The notes under the pieces: generated by a model
Database searches by the model: none
What the model saw: only the letters and a program-made list of their open reading frames with translations
Told to the model about the DNA's origin: nothing
NCBI GenBank assembly: GCA_005406025.1
Contig: BGZK01001411.1
Span: forward strand, 1 to 64,000
Direction: 5' to 3'
DNA: 64,000 bases
Origin: Eumeta japonica
Taxonomy: Eukaryota; Arthropoda; Insecta; Lepidoptera; Psychidae
Translations under genes and position numbers: made by a program
Shown: positions 36,471-48,679 of the stretch, in pieces
How the letters are laid out: each line of letters starts with the position of its first letter
Position numbering within the stretch: the first letter of the stretch is position 1

Positions 36471-39104
36471 CTCTCTATTCAACCCTCCAAGCTGTTTAGA
36501 TGGTACTTTTAAATTGCTCCGCAGATGATCGCGATACTGAGTACTGTTCGGTTATCAAATAATCTACTATAGTAGAACATATTACTATAAACATAAGCTA
36601 TATAAGTGTAAGCTACTATAAAGATGATGATAATGTTTTTTAATAAAAATCAATCCCTAATACATGTCCGAAAATGACAAACTATTAGAAAATAAATTTT
36701 AAAGCCGATGTCTCTTATTCAACCAGAAATTTGAGGTCTACAACGTTTTGAAGAAAGGCATATTGAAATTGAGTTTTTTTATGAGTAGATTTATTGTTAT
36801 CAGAAGGTTTTTTATATACATACGCACAATTAGACATACACGCATCATTTCTCTCTCTATATGTCTCACATTACATACATATGGACATACAAACACATAT
36901 GTCAGATATATGTCATATGTCATCCTCAGACACATATATCATGTACAGGTATATCAACACAGATACGTGCTAATTACGTATTAGTTCACACAGTAATGAA
37001 GATTAATTTTATTTTGATCAAAAATTAGATTTAAAAATTCACACGATAGCAATGCAATATTATTTCCGTTATAAAGAATTAATTAGTTTTGGCATGCATT
37101 CGTTAAAATTTTTAATTTCTGAGCAAATGTAATACGAAGGAGGGATCGGTACGAACGAAAGTGTGTCGATCATTTTATTGAATAGTGTGGGCCGACGCCT
37201 GCGCTGAGGTCATGCGCATTCCTATCTAGTAGTGCATCATTAAATTATGAAAGATATCTATTACTTGCTTCTGGTCACGACTTTTGTCTGGGCTGAGACC
37301 TAAATAAGAATTATGTAATACTTAATTTTTGAAAAAAGAAACTAGTTTAAAAATTTGTAAATCAGCAGTTTTAACAAATATAATGTTAATTATATGTAAG
37401 AAATGAAAGAATTATTGTATGTATATTTTCTAATTCAGAGCTAATTTATGAAGAAAAACTAGAAAAATTGATATTTATTAAAATATTAGTTCTATTGGCC
37501 GATTGCAGATCCCTTTCTCGAAAATTCTTGAGATATGGCCTTAAAATATTATAAATCTTTTTCTTTTTTAATTAATAGAACTTTATGGCCATGGCAAATA
37601 ACGCAATATTGGAATCTTATTTAGGATATTTATCAAAGGGCTTTCAGAGAGCTAAATAATTGTAACTTTTTATTGGAACTTCTCTCCTCTTTGAGCAGTT
37701 TAGTTTAACACTCTTTAAATATTAACCGTTTTGAGTTATATGTATAAAAATAAACTTTTTTTTAATTTTTTAGTATTTACACCGTTTTACATTTGTTTAT
37801 GTGTGAATATAAGTTTTTCGAACAATTTACTAGAGGCTATTCAGAATCGAGATCATTCAGTATTCCATTTTCCGTGCGATTTGCATGTTAATTCTTCAAT
37901 AAAGAAGATTTCAACGCGTTCTCGTGCAACAAAATATATTTTTCTAGATTCAATGAATAGCACTTTTATAACGTACGCAATTCGTTTTTTTTGTAAGGTC
38001 ACACTTATACGATTTCCAGTAGAGGGCCTTAAGACAAAAAACAAAAAAAAAACAATGCACAAATTCAAATCATTTTTAGAATTGTGTATTGATTTTCTTT
38101 TATAAAGAAGTAGTACATTTTACAATTAAAGATGTCTGTTTTAGGAAAACGATACTCAATCATCCTTACGTCGAAACAATTGCAGTACGCCGATATGCAA
38201 CATCTGATACTATTGTTATGCAAAGATAGCGATCGATGCATAATTCTAAACGAGAACATCACGTCGATGTACTTATAAATCAGTCGATATTACGAGCACG
38301 CCGGCCCAGCCTTGGTCAGCGAAACTGGTGGATGTAATAAGTTCAGATTGCCCGACCGCGACTGTCAAGTATTACGATCTGTGTCTTCGCCAAGTCTTTC
38401 TTCTCCCTTGTCAATTTGTTTATATAGAAGGTCCGCGACATGATGTTCTGCGTGAGGTTGTTTTTTTTACGTTCTGTGTAGTTTATCAATTCAGTCGCTT
38501 GTCTCGGTCGTGAGAAGCTTAAGTTAATCCTAACTCTAATAAATTCAAATTCAAGCACTAAATGCATCTATTTCATAGTTTACAACATAATACGTATTAT
38601 AAAACAAAATATGTAATATATATTTTTTTGGATTTTACATTTTATCGCATAGGCGAAAACTACCCTACGAATAATCGTACGGAAGTTTTCCCTGAAAAAA
38701 AACAAACAAGAAACTTGAAAGTATCCCTTTTCAAAGTTAATTGTATATTATACAATCAAACTCAAATACATATTTTGAAACTTTTACCAAAAAAAAAAAA
38801 AATCAAAACTATTTGGAGTCGAACCGGTTGTCTATGGATATTTGTTCTATAAATATTCAGAAATTTTAAACTTAATACATTTTTCAATAAGCATAGCTTA
38901 TCGCCCGTGTTGCGTGTCCGGGTCACGACTTTTCTGCTGGTGCACTGCACAGGAGAAAAAAATTGTTGCGAGAATAGGGCACTTGACGAAATTATTAATG
39001 AAGTTACTTTATTATTATCAATCCACATAACTAGGTTCTTGTGAAACTTAGTTTTTTCATAGGAGGCAAACGTCTATTATGTACTGCAATGTAACAGACG
39101 CGAG
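36471..39104. other. AT-rich stretch, no supported gene
   Basis: A low-complexity CATA-rich tract lies at about 36815-36960 and explains overlapping ORFs on both strands. ORFs of up to 124 codons near 37731-38567 lie on both strands and carry poly-K/F runs; not supported. Confidence 0.5.
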
Positions 39105-39425
39105 TTCCTGGGGTCACTGTCTTGTAGTGATGCTTGTGGGGGTAGGAGGATTCCTGTACCTTGAGTATCGGTACACATAAAAAAAAGAGGAATCACCAGA
39201 GTTGGGGGTCATGATGGCACACAGGTTCCCTGAGCGGCGAACTTCGGGTGTTCTATGTCTGTCCACAGGAGGTCGGTACGATGAGCACAGGAAGGATTTC
39301 ATCTTCGAGTGAGCTATGGCCATCGGGGCAGCAGAGAAGTGGTAACCGCATTAGTGGTCCAGGTGCTTAAGGGACGAGAGGAGCTCTGCGGCGGTACTAA
39401 TAGGCGAGAGTACAATATAACGCTG
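39105..39425 (-). repeat. Dispersed repeat fragment, GC-richer
   Basis: On the minus strand it reads gcggttaccacttctctgct, gccccgatggccatagctca, then ctgtggacagacatagaaca and tcgccgctcagggaacctgt. The central part resembles 52930-53020. The 69-codon frame is not supported as a gene. It is probably a piece of a retrotransposon. Confidence 0.4.
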
Positions 39426-40189
39426 TTAACCTTCCAAAGAAGATGGTCATTCATGAGAGTTACCATCATCTAAAAAAAAAGTGAAGATGCGACTTCAACT
39501 AGACCATGGAATGTTTTATATATAATAAAAAATATAAGTACCGAGCATATTGAAAGTATCATACAGGATGTACACGTACATTGTAACTTAATTTAACGCT
39601 AAGTAAATTTCGTAATGAAATCTGCAGATATTGTACAAGCACATCTTTGTGATCATTTTTAAATGTAACTCAACTACGTATTATTAAAACTTTTTCGTAA
39701 TAGTAAAGTAATTTGAAAGCTTTGAAATAGCCATGGAAAATATAAAAAATCTGTTATGGGGAATTTAAAGGACACATAAGAAAAATTTACACAAATCGCG
39801 AACGACCTTCGTTCGATAGATCCGATATAGGTCAAAGCCTAGATGTTGGTAAACGTCTAATGAGGTAACTAGTCACGGCGGGCAGTTGCTACGACATCTG
39901 CTTAGTCAAGTTTAATTTCAAGCAAATCATGAACGTTTGCTTCCACAGTAAAGTGGAAATGATGCGAGGGGATTTCGTGAGCATTCGTTACAAAACTGCG
40001 ACGGCGCGTACCCATTGTCGCTCCGGAGTTATACAACCTTTTGTACATTTCGGCAGATTCAGCGGTAGCGGTTGTTAGGTAACCATCGATGTTTCCTATC
40101 GTTATTTTGTGAATCGACCGACAAATTTTGTATAGGCTGTACCCGATGCGGGTATTTGTAAGAAAAACATAATAAAATTAATTTTACAT

Positions 40190-40320
40190 GGAGGGTGATC
40201 GACGAACTCTGTGGCCGAATGTGTATGTAGCAGTGATTGCAATGGGTTCGATTCTCTGATGACCAGTACGTGTGTGTACCAACAAGTGCTTACGCCTGTT
40301 TGATAATTTGAAACGAATAA
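40190..40320 (+). repeat. tRNA-like SINE head, copy 2
   Basis: A good B box, gggttcgattctc, lies at about 40245-40257, preceded at the expected distance by an A box-like ctctgtggccgaatg. No acceptor stem can be drawn, so I call it a decayed SINE head. Confidence 0.45.
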
Positions 40321-41084
40321 TATACATTAACTTGTTAACAGTCCAGTATAATAATTGGAGATAGTTCAGATGTACTTATTGATTTAACTACAGTCATAGC
40401 AGATTCTTAACAAAATTTTGTTGCTTCATCAATTTTATAGCATATTTTCATGGTTTTCGTGAAAAAACAAAAAATAATTGTGCTAGCAAAATAAGCTAGG
40501 ATTCTGTGCGTGATTTGTATTGATTTGCCTTTTAATATATTTTCTGGAATGTGATAGGTAACGACCATTTTGTGCACGTGGATATTTTTGTAAGAGGTCA
40601 CCGTATTGAAAATTTAATAGAAAGTCGCGATTCAGAACAGAAAGGTGCTAATTTTAGAAATAATCAAGACAAGCACATTTGTTGTAGTAATTCTATCGAA
40701 AAAGTCAATTATGTGCTCCACAAAATATAAGAGATTTGGCTTTAAAAAAATGACATTACTACGAGGTCACACAGTGATTTAATATAGTAACTATTTTGCT
40801 TAACGGGTGTGCTTAACGCGTTTTATTTACGACTAACAGATTGGTTAAATAAAATATTTTAAATTTATTGTATGAATACTAAGTGCGAACAGTGGCGTAT
40901 GCGCAAATAGACGCGTAACCGGATCATCTGAAGGTGTTAAGGATTCACAATTCGCTATCAACTATTTTAGGTAACCAATCGATTACTTTGCGATCATGAA
41001 AATTATTTTTCATTGCGAGCTCCGGTAAAAAAATGAATGATTTTTTTGTATGGAATTTCAAGGAGTAAACGAGTATGCAAGCTA

Positions 41085-41350
41085 CCAGAGATTAGGTGAT
41101 CACCGCTAGCGGTAAAACTCCCAAATCCGGAAGAATGACCAGTGCGTCGCTAGTCTCTTGGGAAGGAATAGGATATCTGATGAAAGAGATTATGAAAGAG
41201 GGAATGGACTATTGGAGGAGGAAAGTAGACCACTAGAGCTCTCACTCATTTAAAGAAATGCAACATCAAAAACTGTAGCTTCACATCTGTATTCTATAGG
41301 AGTGTGATATCTCGCCTGTTGAGTCGGCCCATTTTCGTGCTGTAGAGAAG
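41085..41350 (-). repeat. LINE-tail-sharing short repeat, copy 2
   Basis: It is colinear with the copy at 8595: accagagattaggtgatcac, ctcttgggaaggaatagg, tatctgatgaaagag, tgcaacatcaaaaactgtag and ggcccattttcgtgctgtag all have counterparts there. Same orientation. Confidence 0.65.
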
Positions 41351-43460
41351 TTGAATACAGCATGTTACGTTACTGTTATTGTTACAGATGTGTTTAATGT
41401 ATGGTTTTATTCATTAGATGCATGGCAACACAAAACACAGTGTGTTGATTTGTTGCTATCGTTTATTACAAAAGCGAAGATCGCGAATCGACAAGAACAT
41501 CTTAGATCTACGAGCCAGATTGTACTGGGATCGAATCGTGATTGAAGCCGTATTGACAAATTTATTATTCATTTAACTGAAACTAAACCACTCGCTCCCT
41601 GGCTTGGACAGTACGTTAAGACGTCGGTTCCGGACATTGCTATTGCGTTGGTGACGTCAGAGCCCCGACCCACACCGGGCGAACGCGGACGACCTAAGGT
41701 CTATGTTTCTCACTCTAAAGCAAGAAGATGTTTACGTAAATAGTGGGGTGATAGAGAAATAACGCAGGAGTTCATTATTAGAGAAAATATCGAGAGTGGC
41801 GCATTGATATGTAAGCATTTCAATCACACTGTTCAGATTTACTTTGGCATTATTTGGCAGTTGCCAAATTCGATAACTCTTAGCACTCGGCTTGTCTATC
41901 TAAAGTACGACACCGAGTAAGCGGACGTTTGCCTGCAGCCTGTGTTAATATGCAGCATATAACCCCCTACGAATTTCTATCCAACAAATTGAATATTGAT
42001 TCAAAAAGATTGACGGATATCGAACATCTAAACAAGTGTTAATATTTTAATTTTCTTAATCCGCTAAATAGTTACAATGTTATTTCTACGTAAGTTTCGT
42101 GTCAATTCCGCACATCCTCAAGAAAATTTTTACACACACATTTATCGTGGTGTCAAGATTGTTAAAATTATCAACAGTTACGCTTCTATCCACCTCAGGT
42201 GACGTACAGCCGTGCAATGAACGATACGTCAAAGAGTGTTAGAAGTCCCTCCACTAGCAGTCACAGACAATAACGAAAAGACATGGTTGTTAATAGACAT
42301 AAACTAACCATCCCCAAACCATTGTTCAAATTGGTACAGGCAAGCGCCTAATATTGCCGATTCGTAAATATTAATTTAGTCATTAAATATTTTATTATTA
42401 TCTTTATGTTTTAAAATTTCAACATAAAGATAATAATAATAATACTAATAAAGTCGAATAAGCGGTTTCAATAAAGTTATAGCGGCGTTATCTATACTAT
42501 TTTATGCCCTTGAACGCACCATGTATTCTACAGCTTTGTGTATTCTGTTGTAGAAACTTGTGAGGCCCTCCAGCAAAGTGAGGCAAAAAAAAGGAATGAA
42601 TATAGTAGGTATGCCACCCCGCTACTATAGCTTACGTATTAAGTACCTACGTGGCCGCGGCGTTGGCTTATAATTACCTTTAAAATTTGGTTATGAAAAA
42701 ATCGCTCTTAAATTAGGAATCACTAAATTATTAGTAAAGAGTAATATATAAATGTTTGGTTTTTTTGCGATAAGAACCAATGATAATCAAACAGAAATAT
42801 AAACAAATCGATGGATGTACAGGCTTTTATTTAACTTTTCGGGATGCCTTGTAACCGATGTAATATCCCACTGAAGGGCATGATTGTCTCCGCCTTGAAG
42901 AAGATTTGAAGATTTAAAGACATTTCTCATGTATGCATCTCAAGCTGCCTTGTGAACAACTGTTCGTCCAGCACAATCGAAGTTAGTTAAACTATAGTAG
43001 AAAATAAATCTGATTTCAATGCTGTCGATGTTAAATCTACATTGTTCTAAACTGCTGTATTATTTTTAAGAAGTAATACGAAAATATATCGAACTCATAG
43101 CAATTGTTAGATAAATACTAAAGTGAATAACGCTGAGAATTTAACGAATCTGATTTTATCGAGAGATACACTACTCTTTTTTTTAATTAAATTTATTAAG
43201 TCACCCCTAATAGATTGAAGTTTATTAAACACATAAAAAAACCTTAATCCGATTATCGAAGGGAACAACAACGCAACAGCCGAATACCGAAACGGTGAAC
43301 AATCCTACGGTATGACTCCCTCATCCTTGACACGCGCGTAGGTGTAACATTGTAGGAAGTGCTATCACCGGCGGGTCAATTAACAATGCGTCATTTGCAT
43401 AGACGCATGCGCCCGCCCGACGGTTGGCCGCGAAGCCTTGACAGTGAATCTCCTCCGGGA
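41351..43460. other. Upstream region of cuticle gene 1
   Basis: No supported gene. GC-richer segments at 41580-41700 and 43300-43460; the latter is the likely proximal promoter of cuticle gene 1. Confidence 0.5.
42392..42440. repeat. Hairpin-forming inverted repeat
   Basis: Left arm ttattattatctttatgtt and right arm aacataaagataataataat pair around a 10-nt loop. It is AT-rich and of unknown role. Confidence 0.8.
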
Positions 43461-43467
43461 GTGCAGG

Positions 43468-43474
43468 TATAAAA
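43468..43474 (+). promoter_or_regulatory. TATA box of cuticle gene 1
   Basis: TATAAAA lies 72 bp upstream of the ATG at 43540, which predicts a transcription start near 43495-43500 and a 5' UTR of about 40 nt. The 130 bp upstream are much GC-richer than the surroundings, typical of a short insect core promoter. Confidence 0.8.
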
Positions 43475-43539
43475 ACTGTGTCAAGCGAGCGGAGATAACA
43501 TTCGCAGACCGATAGCGAAGTCGATCGGACGAGCCGAAC

Positions 43540-45778
43540 ATGAAACTGGTGCGTTGATCGATTTTATTGATGATTTGGCCGATTCGGTCATTTCATTGAC
43601 GACTCGGCCGATCCATCGGTCGTTAGGCCGGGGTGCTGCCGTATTGTTGTAGACGCTGTCACATGTTTTGTTATGTTTTGGTTGATGCATTCTGTCGAGT
43701 GCGTTTCAAGCAGTTTTTTATGTATATGTTTTTGATTTTTTATTTCGTGTAACCTAGCCACTTATCCCAATGCTCTTAATAAGTACGTGCGTATGACATT
43801 TGTAACAGTCATTATAACTAATCTTGCATAATTATTTTATAGGTATTACGATTTTATTACGAATACATTCATAGAAAATAAATGTTTTCATATATGTTTA
43901 ATCATAAAGAGTAAAGAATACACGAGTATGTAACAAATTATAATTTTGACGGTAATCATGATTTTCTTTAATAAAAACAATAACTTAAGTTTTGAATTTA
44001 ATTTAAAGTAAATATTGAGGATTACTACTGGAAATACAAGCAAATCAACCTTTCTTGGTTGCCCATAATAAATAAATAATTTTTAACTCTCAAGTGATGA
44101 TTTTCCAGATAATTCTCTCCGCGTTCCTGGGAGTGTGCGCAGCAGGCGCCTTGAACAGCGCCTACCTGCCTCCCAATGCTGCCTTCCGTCAGGCGCCGGC
44201 TTTTGCTGCTCAAGCGCCAAGTTTCGGTGCCCAAAGTTACCAAGAGAGGCCGAGGGCGTCGCTCGAGAGGAATGCGGCCATCTTGAGGTCCGATTCTGAT
44301 GTGAACGAACAAGGATTCCACTACGCCTACGAGACTGAAAACGGTAAGTCAACCAGAATATTTATTTAAATCTTCCTTTTTTTTTTGATTTCACAATGTG
44401 TGTAATGTCTACACATTGTGGAATAGAAAATAAATTCAAATTTTTTATTTTAATAATTTTGTTCGCTTTTAATTAATATTTATCATGCTTAGATTTTCAT
44501 TTGATATGAATAGCCTATGAATTGTATTAATCTAGTAAAATCACAATGAATTAGGTGTTTTATACTTGCTGCGTGGGCTTTTGTTGTTCTCAAACTCTTT
44601 ATACAGAGATCTGTAATTTCATTTCGCTGTTTATTTGTCCATCATCTAGTTAGTCATATATACTAATATTTAATCTTATGAATTATTAAACTAAAATGTA
44701 CGTAAATCGTAAATAACAGTTTTGAATAAACTTGAAAATCAAATTTAAAAAAAAATATCTATATATAAAATGATTTTTAAAACTGTCTATAGCATTCAGT
44801 GCCTCGATGTATGGAAAAACTCGATCAATATCCCATTCTTTTATTGCTTTCTTATAGGTTTTTTGATATGCCATAAGTTTCAATACAGTTTTGTATTTCA
44901 TGCATATTTTCTATTATTGATAAAATCCTTTTATAAGAAAGGCATAAAATCCACTATTACTATTTAAATTTTATTTATGGGTTTATTCATTATATTTTGG
45001 TTTCAAGTTGTATAATCTTATCATTGTCTTAATCCTAGGCATCCAAGCCGAGGAGACGGGCCACGAAGCTGACGGTATCCAAGCGCAAGGTGGCTACAGC
45101 TACACCGGCGACGACGGCCAGGTGTACAGCGTCAGGTACTCTGCTGGCGCCGATGGTTTCCAAGCCGAAGGCAGCCACCTTCCGACCCCGCCTCCTGTAC
45201 CGGAACTGATCGCCAAAGCTCTGGCTGAAAATGCGAGAGATGAAGCCGCTGGTATCTTCGATGACGGTCTGTACAAATATTTTGTATAAACATAAATTAT
45301 GTTATTTATCTAATAGACAAAGAATATCTAAAGTATTGCTTAAATTTTAAATGAAAGCAGTATTATTGGCATCTTTCATAAGTAAATAAGAAGGTTTATA
45401 ACTTTTTTCATAAGCTTAGAAAATAATAACTGTCCCTCCATACAAGAAAAAGTGAGCAACTTTTAATAGAAATCAAATTAAAATTGTCATTGATACATTG
45501 ATATTTAGTTGAAAACTACTAAGTACAAAAAAAATTGTACATATATGTATATAATTCTGGTCTACGTATATATATAGTTGTAAATCGGAAAATAACATTA
45601 AAATTTGTCTCAATTTTCAGGCAGTTACAACGAAGGTAAATACGGTGACATCGCGGCAGGTGGCGTAACGGTCGCCAGGACTCAACAGTACAATCAACAG
45701 AGCACTTTCAATCAGCCCTCCAGGCAATACTTAGCGCCTAAGAGCGGATTCAGATCTCAAAGTGGTTATCATTATTAA
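43540..45778 (+). CDS. RR-1 cuticular protein, gene 1 (4 exons)
   Basis: Exons: 43540-43548 (ATGAAACTG, then donor gtgcgt), 44109-44343 (acceptor ttttccag, donor gtaagt), 45039-45266 (acceptor aatcctag, donor gtctgt) and 45621-45778 (acceptor attttcag, stop TAA). The spliced length is 630 nt, giving 209 residues. The N-terminus [16 protein letters not shown] is a signal peptide, so the protein is secreted. An Ala/Gln-rich linker leads to the RR-1 chitin-binding domain (about residues 70-140), with [15 protein letters not shown] and the hallmark LPTPPP. The tail is Gln/Ser/Tyr-rich and ends GYHY. Role known from the family: a structural protein of insect procuticle that binds chitin. Odd points: the usual ADENGF core reads AGADGF, and skipping the last splice gives an alternative end ([10 protein letters not shown], stop at 45287-45289). 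Introns 1 and 3 match gene 2; intron 2 (inside ENG, phase 1) does not. The exact CPR number cannot be given from sequence alone. Confidence 0.95.
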
Positions 45779-45832
45779 ACACCACATTCGAAAATTAGTA
45801 CTTGTGCCATAAATGTTAATAATACCTAATGC

Positions 45833-45838
45833 AATAAA
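45833..45838 (+). terminator. Polyadenylation signal of cuticle gene 1
   Basis: A canonical AATAAA lies 55 bp after the stop codon, followed by a T-rich stretch from about 45860. It fits a short 3' UTR for the form using exon 4. Confidence 0.7.
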
Positions 45839-46044
45839 GAGTTTATAAGTAAAAAGTTGTTTTTTTTTTTTTGAAAACTGCTTTTACATAAAGTTGCATA
45901 TAATATAGAACAAAATGTTATAAGTTCCGAATGTTATTCGTAGACAAACAAAACAAAACCGATAGCAATATTTCGATTTCGTACAGTCCTACAATAATTA
46001 CAAATAAGTCGCTACAGTCCCAATCATGTTCAGTTAAAAGTCTG

Positions 46045-46240
46045 CAGGTTATTCATGACCACGGATGTATTGACCGAATAGTTTTTAACTTTACTCCAAT
46101 TACATCACCGGATCCGCGCCTCGGATAATACTTTAAGTATTCTGACGTTGTCATCGTAATCGTGATGGTGATCGTTATCGGCCTTCGAGCTGGACCGATG
46201 CAGAGAGTCGCTGAAGCCGAAATAGGAACATCGTGAGAAC
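46045..46240 (+). repeat. SINE body fragment downstream of cuticle gene 1
   Basis: ttattcatgaccacggatgt, attgaccgaatagtttttaa matches the body of the SINE at 30890 (catgaccacgaataaattga, ccgacgactttttgact). The tRNA-like head is missing or unrecognisable. Confidence 0.5.
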
Positions 46241-47221
46241 GTATGTTTTAGCAGTGGGGTGATCAGAGATGTCACACAACTTGGTACCTATGTTAATATA
46301 TATATTAATAATAATAATTAATAAAAGTTAATAATAATATTCGTACACAATAAAGCTCATTGCCCAATGAATGGCTCAAGGTTCGCCGTGGCATAGACGA
46401 GAGAGAAGTGGTGTAAACCACAATCAAAAGCTATGTGACGCTCAAATGTGCGTCGCGTCCAAGTCGACCAACATACTTCAGTGTTAAACTGTAACAAATA
46501 AATCCTCTTTTCGAAAGGAGAGAAGTGGACTCTACGTTAGTAAAGTAATTATATGGTAATTATATTCATTGTAATTATCTTTGGAGTGATATCCCTCACA
46601 ACTGATAAATTGTGTTTTCTTTTCTGCAATCACAGAAGTTGGCTGTCATGACAAAGCAGTATATATTTCGTAGTTGGGCAGTGTCTTACTTCAATTGTAT
46701 ATTTTAGGGTAGTGTTATATTTTTGAAAGCGTAGGTTTTTCCTATGGGCGGCAATCGTTGGTAGTTTAAGATAAAAAAAAAGTGTTCCATCGCTTTGTTC
46801 CGAATACAACACGATTTGTTGTGGTATTGGAAAAATTTTGAATGCACTTTCTGTAACACGACGTCAGAAACTTTCGCTTTTAAACGGAAAAAAAAATCAA
46901 GGAGAATGCACTTGTACAAACTATATCATTTTTCTATACAAGACGCTAATCTTATTTTAAAATGGGATGTTACAACAGGTTTTGCACTGCATCAGAGTGC
47001 GTTTGAAACTTCGATATGAAACCAACTTATTGAAAAAATGTATATCGAATGTCGCTTAATGTACGTGTAATTCCAGAGGTAGAAGTACAGTAACCGCGTC
47101 TTCGACCCCGTATTTATTTTACAAAGTAACGTGAAACACGAGATGTGAACCTGTCCTGTGCAGTTTCCCTTTTAGAAATCTCTAGCTTTCGCCCTTGGCT
47201 CTACCATTGTTGACATATAAT

Positions 47222-47408
47222 GAACTAGCTGACCCGCCCGCTTCGCTGGGTAATTTTTATTATAAATAAAATGGCGAAGGGTTTACGGAATTCGAAAAAT
47301 GAGTAGCCTAGACCCATCTACAAATCATTCCGCATCGAATGGTCCCAGTCCCATGTCTATACGTTTAGTAGTTTTTACGTGATTGGCGAACAAAGACAAC
47401 CTATTTTC

Positions 47409-47496
<88 letters not shown>

Positions 47497-47640
47497 TTAA
47501 TTCATCTTTTATTTCGTGCGATTTCTTTTTTAGTGACAATCTATTTCGGTCATGCTCTCAATTCCGGTTCCGGTTTCTCTTACGATTTCGATGCTAGTTC
47601 TGGTCTTGATCCTGATTATTCATTACGTAGATTATATTTC
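47222..47640 (+). repeat. Element with leader, (TA)n and hexamer repeat, copy 4
   Basis: Leader actagctgacccgcccgctt, cgctgggtaatttttattat; then a unique block (atctacaaatcattccgcat, agtcccatgtctatacgttt) shared with 25500-25735 in inverted orientation; then (TA)n at 47411-47494; then hexamer-like sequence (attccggttccggtttctct, tacgatttcgatgctagttc). Confidence 0.65.
47411..47494. repeat. (TA)n microsatellite
   Basis: About 42 uninterrupted TA units, attached to the leader element at 47222. The predicted peptide over it (IYIYIY) is an artefact. Confidence 0.95.
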
Positions 47641-47817
47641 TCTCGACATAATTTACCTATTGAAAATAGAGTTATAAAATATGCACGAATTTATTGTTAG
47701 GCTATGCGAGTAGAATAGTGAGGCGAAATTTAGTATTTCATCATGTGATCCCGACTTAATGTTCTTGAACTATAAGCACAAACGACAAGGCAGACAGACA
47801 AAGAAACATTGGGTTTT

Positions 47818-47819
<2 letters not shown>

Positions 47820-47877
<58 letters not shown>
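47820..47877. repeat. (AT)n microsatellite
   Basis: About 28 uninterrupted AT units, preceded by gacaaagaaacattgggttt, a sequence context typical of mobile-element ends next to microsatellites. Confidence 0.95.
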
Positions 47878-47879
<2 letters not shown>

Positions 47880-48138
47880 TGAACATATAAATTAAAACGT
47901 ATCGAAGTTATTACATGTTAAATAATCACTTTTATTTATTTTGTATTTAATAAACTACTCAAGCTTGTTTTAATAAAACACAAAATACATTAAGTTTTGA
48001 TTCCCAAACTATCACTGTTGGAGTGTAACGTTGGTTGTGTTATAAACGGTAGGAATGTACATGTATATTAGATTCATCCTTATTTTGGATATTTTCGAAT
48101 ATTTTTCTAGAATAGTCTTAAATCCGTTCCAAATATAT

Positions 48139-48676
48139 AAAAAAAAAACCTGCTAAATTTCAGCTCTTAATATTAATGTTAAGCCGGCCCCCTCGGTAGT
48201 CAAATTTTTAAATGGAAATAACATGGGAAAGTTCTGTTGTTTATTTCGAATTTTTCAACTCATTGACTAATGAACGAACTATATAAAAATAAAATAAAAA
48301 GTATAAATATTCTTGTAGGAAATTTAACGCTCTACGAAAATGGCCTTTTAAGATTTTTCGTAACTAAACTAAGAACACATGAAATTATCTATAACTTCAA
48401 TAATTTCAATAACTTTCGAATCAGTAAATTTAGCGAAAAATCGTAAAAGACTATTTTTGTAGAGCGTTAAATTTCCTAGAAGAATATTTTTATTTGTATT
48501 TGTATTACATAATACCTATATATTAATATAGTTTGTTCATTAGTCAATGAGTAAAAAAATTGGAAATAAATAACAGAACTTTTCCCACGACAATTCCATT
48601 TAAAACTTTGACTATCGCGGGGGGCGGATGAATATTAATATTAAGAGCTGAAATTTGGCTGGAATTTTTTTAAGTA
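48139..48676. mobile_element. Foldback element with arms of about 220 nt
   Basis: Left arm blocks (aaatttcagctcttaatatt, actcattgactaatgaacga, aggaaatttaacgctctacg, aagatttttcg) recur in reverse-complement order in the right arm, from agcgaaaaatcgtaaaagac (48431) to aatattaagagctgaaattt (about 48655). The arms are separated by about 60 nt. There is no ORF. The structure is that of a MITE or foldback transposon, and a transcript would form a long hairpin. Confidence 0.8.
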
Positions 48677-48679
48677 TTT

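Noticed and set aside
44025..44352. Minus-strand ORFs of 98 and 89 codons
   Set aside because: They are shadows of exon 2 of cuticle gene 1, whose frame has signal peptide, splice sites and family match.
47383..47700. 105-codon ORF of IYIYIY repeats
   Set aside because: It is produced by the (TA)n microsatellite.
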